Origin: Thalassia testudinum
Taxonomy: Eukaryota > Streptophyta > Magnoliopsida > Alismatales > Hydrocharitaceae
Assembly (NCBI GenBank): GCA_037157565.1
Contig: JAZHRO010000024.1
Coordinates: forward strand, 10,422,501-10,486,500
DNA: 64,000 bases
Direction of reading: 5' to 3'
Shown piece after piece: positions 58,482-64,000 of the stretch (positions are counted from its first letter, which is position 1; each line of letters begins with the position of its first letter). The notes beneath the pieces are model-generated. The model worked only from the letters and a program-made list of their open reading frames with translations, did no database searches and was not told the origin of the DNA. The position numbers and the translations under genes were made by a program.

Positions 58482-61200
58482 AGTTACGACTCGATTCCCG
58501 AATCCCTACGAGATACGAGAATCGGACCGACTCGAATGATCCCAAGACCTAGTCGTCCAACGAGAAAGTAACCAAAAGAGCAGTAAAATAAACCACATTC
58601 ACCATGTATATAACTAACAGTAACAAAATACAGCAGTAAAGAAAAGAAATACTACAGTATACACCACCACAATAGTAAATAAATAAGCATATACATAAAC
58701 ATGAAGCATACAATGAAAAGAGTATAGGGGTAGCAGAAGCTACTCACTACAACAAAAAGAAAAGTACAGTGGATACTACACAAGTAACACTACTGGGCTC
58801 TACTAGGCTCAGCACCCTCTGCAGCCGCCGACTCTGGCTGCTCAACACCTGGTCCTGAAAAGGTAATAAAGGTGACACGTCAGCAAAATGCTGAGTAGAG
58901 TGGCAACTAAAAGCTAAGAAACAGTAAGGTGGACAGTAGCTGTTATATTTTTAATTTCTTTCTTTCTATTCTCCGTTTACTCGTTATTGAATTATCCCTC
59001 AGATTCTTCTCTTGATCTTGAATGTTCATCGTGGGAACGATCTTGATTGCAGTCTTTTCCGAAAAGTAGAAGTAGCATGTGATGCTCTTCTGGCCGGGAA
59101 AGTCTCCCGTGGTGGTCCTACCCTCAGTCAACCACCCCAAGGTTGCTGACAGACGTAACGGTGACTACGGCACGCGCGATAAACGCACGGGTAGCTACCC
59201 CGCATTGGCACGCGGTCAGTTGTTTCCGTTAACGGGTGCGCCCAAAGCATAGCACGGAACCAATATAAGGCAGAGCCCTCTCAGTAACAGGGGTCCAGCC
59301 CCTCCACAGTAACCAAACAGGGGTCTTACTCCACAATCTGCGCATCCTCGCCTAACTACCCTTGTTTGCCCAATGGGACGAACAAGTCGATGTAGGAGGG
59401 CTAGCAGAACCCCGGGGCCCGTGGGGTAGTTAGTGCTCTCCCTACACTAGTAGCTCTCCTCGGAACTGTGTACACGAGGGCCAAAAGTCGGTACAAAGTG
59501 GCCAGACCTACCCTGGGTCCCTGGGGCGGCTAGCACTGCTTTGCACTAAACAGGGGGACAGTCGCTCTCCTTGGTACTCCGTACTCAAGGGCCAGCTCAC
59601 TTCCCCAATTCTATTCCATTCACTTTCTAGGAGTTCTACTCCTAATTCCCCGTAGGGTTCGTTCTCTTTCAACTCAGCCAATTTAGGTTTCAAATTTTCA
59701 GCTTTATGTTTATATAGCCCATGTTCCCAACTGTAATTATTCATTCATAATCAGGCAGCTGCTAACCAATTACAGGCAGTTATCGTTTCCTTTCTACTTT
59801 TCCAAGACTGCAATGTATATATATTCAATCTAGGTTTCCAGTCCTAGGATTCATGCCATACCCTAGGATCTATCATTCAATGTAGTTTTCCAGTCCTAGG
59901 ATTCATGCATTACCCTAGGATCTATCATTCAATCCAATTTTTCATTCCTAGGGTTCATGCAGTACCCTAGACTCTATGAACTATTTCACAAGTGCATAGT
60001 TTTTGACAAATAATTGAAAGGGCCACTCTACCCGCAAAATCGGGAGTACTGGGGGCGAAATCGGCAAGGCCGTGCGCCTCCACAACCCCTAGAGCCGCAA
60101 CGGAACGGGGTCCTAACACAAGGATCAAATAGAAGGAGCTACTCAGAACAGCGTACAATTGCTGTAAACAGGTAGAGGAACTAAATCTGAGAAGAACGAG
60201 ACTTGAAACGCAGAAAACGGACTCCAAACGGACCCTAAATGGGTCAAAAACGATATGTCTGCCCAAAATTAGATGTCTGGAACATCCTCGAGACGTCTCA
60301 AATGATCGCTCAGGTCATACCTTGATCTGCGCGGTCCTTCAGACGTCCAGAAGCCCGCTGAACTGTCTGGACTTAGTTTCCAGACGTCCGACTGTCACTC
60401 TGGACGTCTGGAGACCCTCTCAGTCGTCTGGTGCTGTACCCAGACGTCCGATCTGTGTGGGATGCCGTGCCCATGTGCCTTCCCGAACAAGTCCTGCACA
60501 CATACGCGCACGTTCTCAACACGAAAGGATGCAGAAGACTTCGGCGGAACGGCTGCATGGCCGTACACGCTAAAGAAGAAGAAGGCAAAAATAACATACC
60601 TTTCAGACGTCTGGACCTTCCTCCAGATGTCTCATGCGTCGTCTGGACGTAAGTCCAGACGTTCAATTCTGGGAAATTTTCCCAAAATCAGGACCTCCTC
60701 GCCCTCCGCCCGCAGCGCACGGTCGTGCCGCGCCGCCCCCGCCTGCTGCCTGAGCCGCAACATCTCCTCTGCGGCACCACACTTGCTGCGCACCTGCCAG
60801 TCGAATCTGGCTGCCCCGGCAAGCTCGCACCCTCGCGGTCGAGCTCCCTCTCGCAACAACCCCTCCTCCCCACACACTCGCAGCAGCTGCTGCTGCCGCT
60901 CTCACCCGCTTGCTCTCTCGTTGACAGGGGGAAGAAGAAGGCGGTGGAGTGAGGGTGAGGGAGAGAGAGGTGTATTTGTAAGCTGCTGAGGGCAGAGAGA
61001 GAAAAAGGTGTCTGCAGGGAGGAAGGAAAGAGCAGAAGGAGGGCGGCGGGTTCAGTCTCCGCGCGCATGCGCGTAGACGCGAACCAGTACGCCGAAAAAA
61101 TTTAATTCCAGATGTCTAGGAAGGCTTTCAGACGTCTGACCAGACGTCTAGACCACTTCCCAGACGTCTTAAACGATGCTTGATGCCCCGGGTTATAACA
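58482..61200 (-). repeat. 5' LTR B of the gypsy element
   Basis: On the minus strand it begins TGTTATAACCCGGGG and ends GTCGTAACT (final CA replaced by CT), just before the primer-binding site. It is similar along its length to LTR A and to partial LTR C. It contains three tandem ~50-bp units at 59832-59990. Confidence 0.9.
60271..61170. repeat. AGACGTCT palindrome clusters in LTR B
   Basis: Copies at or near 60291, 60341, 60382, 60402, 60442, 60604, 60657, 61130, 61142 and 61162, plus one-base variants (AGATGTCT). They fall in two groups that match the two groups in LTR A. Confidence 0.85.
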
Positions 61201-61213
61201 TCCGGTGACTCCT

Positions 61214-61259
61214 TCGGCGAGGTGTTCCCACCGCTACGCACCTCCATCCACCTCGCCGA
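61214..61259. repeat. 11-bp perfect inverted repeat between LTRs B and C
   Basis: TCGGCGAGGTG at 61214-61224 and CACCTCGCCGA at 61249-61259, in the 59-bp gap between two LTR copies. Confidence 0.9.
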
Positions 61260-61975
61260 TGTTACGACTTGGTTCCCGAATCCCTACAGGACACGAGAAT
61301 CGGACTGACTTGACTGATACCAAGACCCAGTCATCCAACGATAAAGTAACCAAAAAGCAGTAAAATAAACCACATTCACCATGCAAGTAACTAACAGAAA
61401 CAAAAGTACAGCAGTAAAGAAAAGAACTACTACAATACATACCACCACAACAGTAGAGAATTAAAAATAGGTACAGAAATATGAAGTTTACAATAAAAGA
61501 GTACAAGGTAAAATAGAAATACTCACTACCACAGAAAAACGGTACAACAAAAGTACAACTACTGAACTCTACCATGCCCAGCACCCTCCGCAGCCGCAGG
61601 CTCTGGCTGCTCAACACCTGGTCCTGAAAAAGGTGACAAATATGACACGTTAGTGAAACGCTGAGTAGAGTGGCAACCAACTAGCTAAGAAAACAGTAAA
61701 GGTGGACAAGTAGCTGTTGTTTTTAATTTCTTTCTCTATTTACTCTTTCTTGAATTATTTCTCAGATCTTTCTCTTGATCTTGAATGTTCTTCGTGGGAA
61801 CGATTTTGATTGCAATCTTTTCCGAAAAGTAGAAGTAGCACGTGGTGCTCTCCTGCGCTCTCCTGGCTGGGAGAGTCCCCCATTGTGGTCCTACCCTCCG
61901 TCAACCACCCCAAGGTCGATGACAGACGTAACGGTGACTACGGCACGCGCGATAGACGCACGGGTAGTGGTAGCG
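61260..61975 (-). mobile_element. Partial LTR C (3' part)
   Basis: Begins TGTTACGACTTGGTTCCC on the plus strand and follows LTRs A and B for about 0.7 kb, up to the word CGCGCGATAGACGCACGGGT, then diverges. Probably the 3' LTR end of another copy of the same family, into whose flank the LTR B element later inserted. Confidence 0.8.
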
Positions 61976-62043
61976 GATTGCCTTGTTCTGTCTTGTTGTG
62001 TCTTTATGTTTATTATAGTTTAAGTAAAGTCGTTATAGTATAC

Positions 62044-63780
62044 TGATGTAAACACAATTACACTACTTAAAAGGTCTATTTTTGCATGTTCTTAAGCATA
62101 GGATTGCATTTCATGATATAAATATTGCATAACATGCATCATTTTGCATTTAGAGTAGTTTGAATAAAATGCAGGTTAATTGTCTCCTTTTATGTGCTTG
62201 GACAGGGCAAACATTTTATTGGGGCCTCGGATCAAAGATCCAACCGTATGGATGTGATCAGGGCGATGATTGGAGTTCAACGACTCCAAGATCGCCCTAA
62301 TCAGGCATCCGTAGCATCAGATAGAGACCGGGGAACCCTAGAAGATCAAGGGCCAGGATGGTGTAAATCCAGACTTCAGATGATAAATCCGATCGCACAG
62401 ATGAATTCAGATCGACGATCGCAGCCCAATGACACAAAAATCGAGTCAATCCGACATCCGTGGCACCATCTACAACTTCCAGAAGATGGACGGCCAAGAT
62501 GGCGCCACGTGGCGCCATCTCAGCCGCCCAATAGGCCGCATGCATCTTGTGAAGACCGCGCACCGTCTCCTCTCCACCGTTGGATCTCGATCCAACGGCT
62601 GTGGCCGCCCGGCGCTTAAAACATGCGCTCCACAATCCGCGGCCCGCAGCGCAGCGGTCGAGCGCGCTTACGCGAGCGCGGGACGCGAGTTCGAGCCGCG
62701 GCGAGGGAGCGGAAGGCGCGATTGAGCGGGTGCGGATGAGCGTCGGATGGAGGTCCAACGGCCGCGCGCGCTCAATCAGGACGCGCGATTGGACGCCGGG
62801 CGTAACGCGCGATCGCACGCGGGCGGGCGCGCTACGTAGCGGGTGCGGACGCGATCTAAGCCGTCCGATCTCACGATCGGACGGCTGAGACTACGCAGAC
62901 GTGCGTAGGCGTTACGCGCGCGGGCAGCCGAGCGGGCGCGCGTGGGCGCGACGGCGACGGCGACGTCGATGCTTTAGCGACGGTTTTATCCGTCACTAAA
63001 GACCCCTTATTTATTATTTTGAAGATGTAATGTCCATTTTGCCCCCACTCCTTGCAACTATAAAAGGAGACCCCCTCCATACGAAATTTTCATCCCTTCC
63101 TTCTCCTCTCTACCTCTCCAAAGCTCAAGAGAAGCTTGTCCCACACCCGGGATGCTTCTCGCGAGATAAAGTCCAAATTTTCGTCCCCCTTCGGAAGTGG
63201 ATCCCGCGACGACGACGGCGTGCTACTCCGTTCCCGTTCTTCTGCTTCGTCCCGCTTCGTCCTCCTTCATCCAGGCGTCGTCCCGTCCGGCTCGTCCTCC
63301 AAGCGACCGTCGAGGAGGATTCTCTCTCCCTATTCTTTTTACTGCTTTCTAGTATAGATTTACTGCTTTCTAGAGTAGTCTATTCGTCCTCCGAGCGATC
63401 ATCGAGGAGGACATTTCTCCCTCCATTCTTTTAATGCTTTCTAGAGTAAATGTTTTATGTTTTCTAGTTGTAACGAACGAACTCTTTTATGATAAATTCC
63501 TTGTCTATTCTACATCTCATTTTGATTTCCATGTGTAGTATTCTTTCTCTCTCTCTTACTCCCTCTCTCTCTTTTATTTGTTGTAGATACTTAGATAGCT
63601 TAAATTGAATTTCTTCGTGACAAAATAAAAAGAAACGCGAGGTTTTTAAATCAAACGTTCGCCTCCCTGTGTTCGACCCGGAATTTTAATTTCGGTATAA
63701 ATTTTATTTGTTGAATACGAATGCTTCGCTTTCGAATTACAACGACGGGTTTTCCAAAACCAAACACGTTAGCGTAGGTT
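62044..63780 (+). mobile_element. LTR-like sequence, Athila-type end
   Basis: Begins TGATGTAAACACAATTACAC, similar in style to the Athila-type LTR start. It has a TATA region CAACTATAAAAGGAG near 63055 and ends with CTCCCTGTGTTCGACCCGGA near 63667, which matches the Athila-type LTR near 56131. No primer-binding site follows. The middle (62560-62960) is very GC- and CpG-rich. Confidence 0.45.
62972..63001. repeat. Short hairpin CTTTAGCGACGG...CCGTCACTAAAG
   Basis: Twelve-base arms with one mismatch around a six-base loop. The arm resembles TIRs of some plant MITEs. Confidence 0.6.
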
Positions 63781-63799
63781 CGTAATCATCCAACATATA

Positions 63800-63880
63800 C
63801 GACAAAACAGCTACCAGATTACTATTACAAATTTTTTACTCGGAACAAGGTTTTCTCGAGGTCAAACTCAGGGAGCAACT
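63800..63880 (-). mobile_element. Inverted Athila-type LTR end fragment
   Basis: The minus strand reads TTGCTCCCTGAGTTTGACCT, the same conserved word as at 56131 and 63667 but in opposite orientation, followed by AAAACCTTGTTCCGAG. It probably continues beyond the window. Confidence 0.35.
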
Positions 63881-63950
63881 ATGTTTCTAGAAGACTAAAT
63901 AAGATCTCTATTATGTTACAAAAATAAAATAGAGAGGGAGAGAGATCTCT

Positions 63951-63995
63951 TGGCTTCTTCTTCTTCTCTTTCTCTTTTCTTCTTCTTCTTCTTCC
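63951..63995. repeat. (TTC)n pyrimidine tract
   Basis: Imperfect TTC/TCT run at the right edge of the window. Confidence 0.85.
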
Positions 63996-64000
63996 TTGGT

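Larger units (their letters stand above)
56250..61200 (-). mobile_element. Gypsy (chromovirus-like) element, 3' part missing
   Basis: In minus orientation: 5' LTR B (61200-58482, 2.7 kb), primer-binding site TGGTATCAGAGCAAGG (58478-58463), gag, protease and the beginning of RT. RT breaks off after LEKGFVRP near 56265, directly beside the end of the Athila-type LTR. RT core, RNase H, integrase and the 3' LTR are absent. Confidence 0.88.

Overview
This is plant nuclear DNA made mostly of retrotransposons. Supporting signs are copia and gypsy LTR elements with plant-type primer-binding sites, L1-type and RTE-type LINEs, Harbinger-like MITEs, GT-AG introns and telo-box promoter motifs. The sequence alone does not fix the species; a flowering plant with a fairly large, TE-rich genome fits. 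There are no bacterial operons, CRISPR arrays or rRNA genes.

Only one host gene can be read completely. It is a WDR82/Swd2-type WD40 protein on the minus strand, with ten exons between 41498 and 23812. The exons join at canonical splice sites into one 999-nt reading frame (332 residues plus stop). Proteins of this family serve in COMPASS-type H3K4 methyltransferase complexes and in Pol II termination complexes. Its 17.7-kb span comes from insertions. Intron 8 (9.0 kb) holds a gag-only copia-like element that itself contains a 5.8-kb L1-type LINE. Intron 2 holds a dead RTE LINE and two Harbinger-like MITEs. Intron 1 holds a LINE zinc-finger fragment and a SINE-like piece. Two telo-boxes lie upstream of the start codon.

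Layout. 1-10770: AT-rich intergenic DNA with two 5'-truncated LINE tails, a short-period repeat block, a (TG)n tract and one unassigned exon-like block on the minus strand (7768-7920). 10779-15511: a TRIM-like LTR element with TSD ATTAC whose 5' LTR is split by a 3.2-kb LINE. 15632-22775: a decayed copia element on the minus strand with TSD CTACT, carrying a 2.5-kb solo gypsy LTR and a 0.7-kb LINE fragment. 22781-41700: the WDR82 gene and its insertions. 41713-44150: AT-rich DNA with nothing recognisable. 44780-64000: a nest of LTR elements. It includes a non-coding LARD-like element interrupted by a 2.8-kb solo gypsy LTR, an Athila-type non-autonomous element with a broken acidic ORF of unknown function, a minus-strand gypsy element with gag and protease but a pol cut off inside RT, a third partial LTR, and more LTR-like sequence at the right edge.

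The order of several insertions can be read directly from target-site duplications. The least explained items are the AGACGTCT palindrome clusters in the 2.7-kb gypsy LTRs, the acidic ORF at 50866-52155, the 1-kb internal duplication in the Athila-type LTR, and the exon-like block near 7.8 kb.
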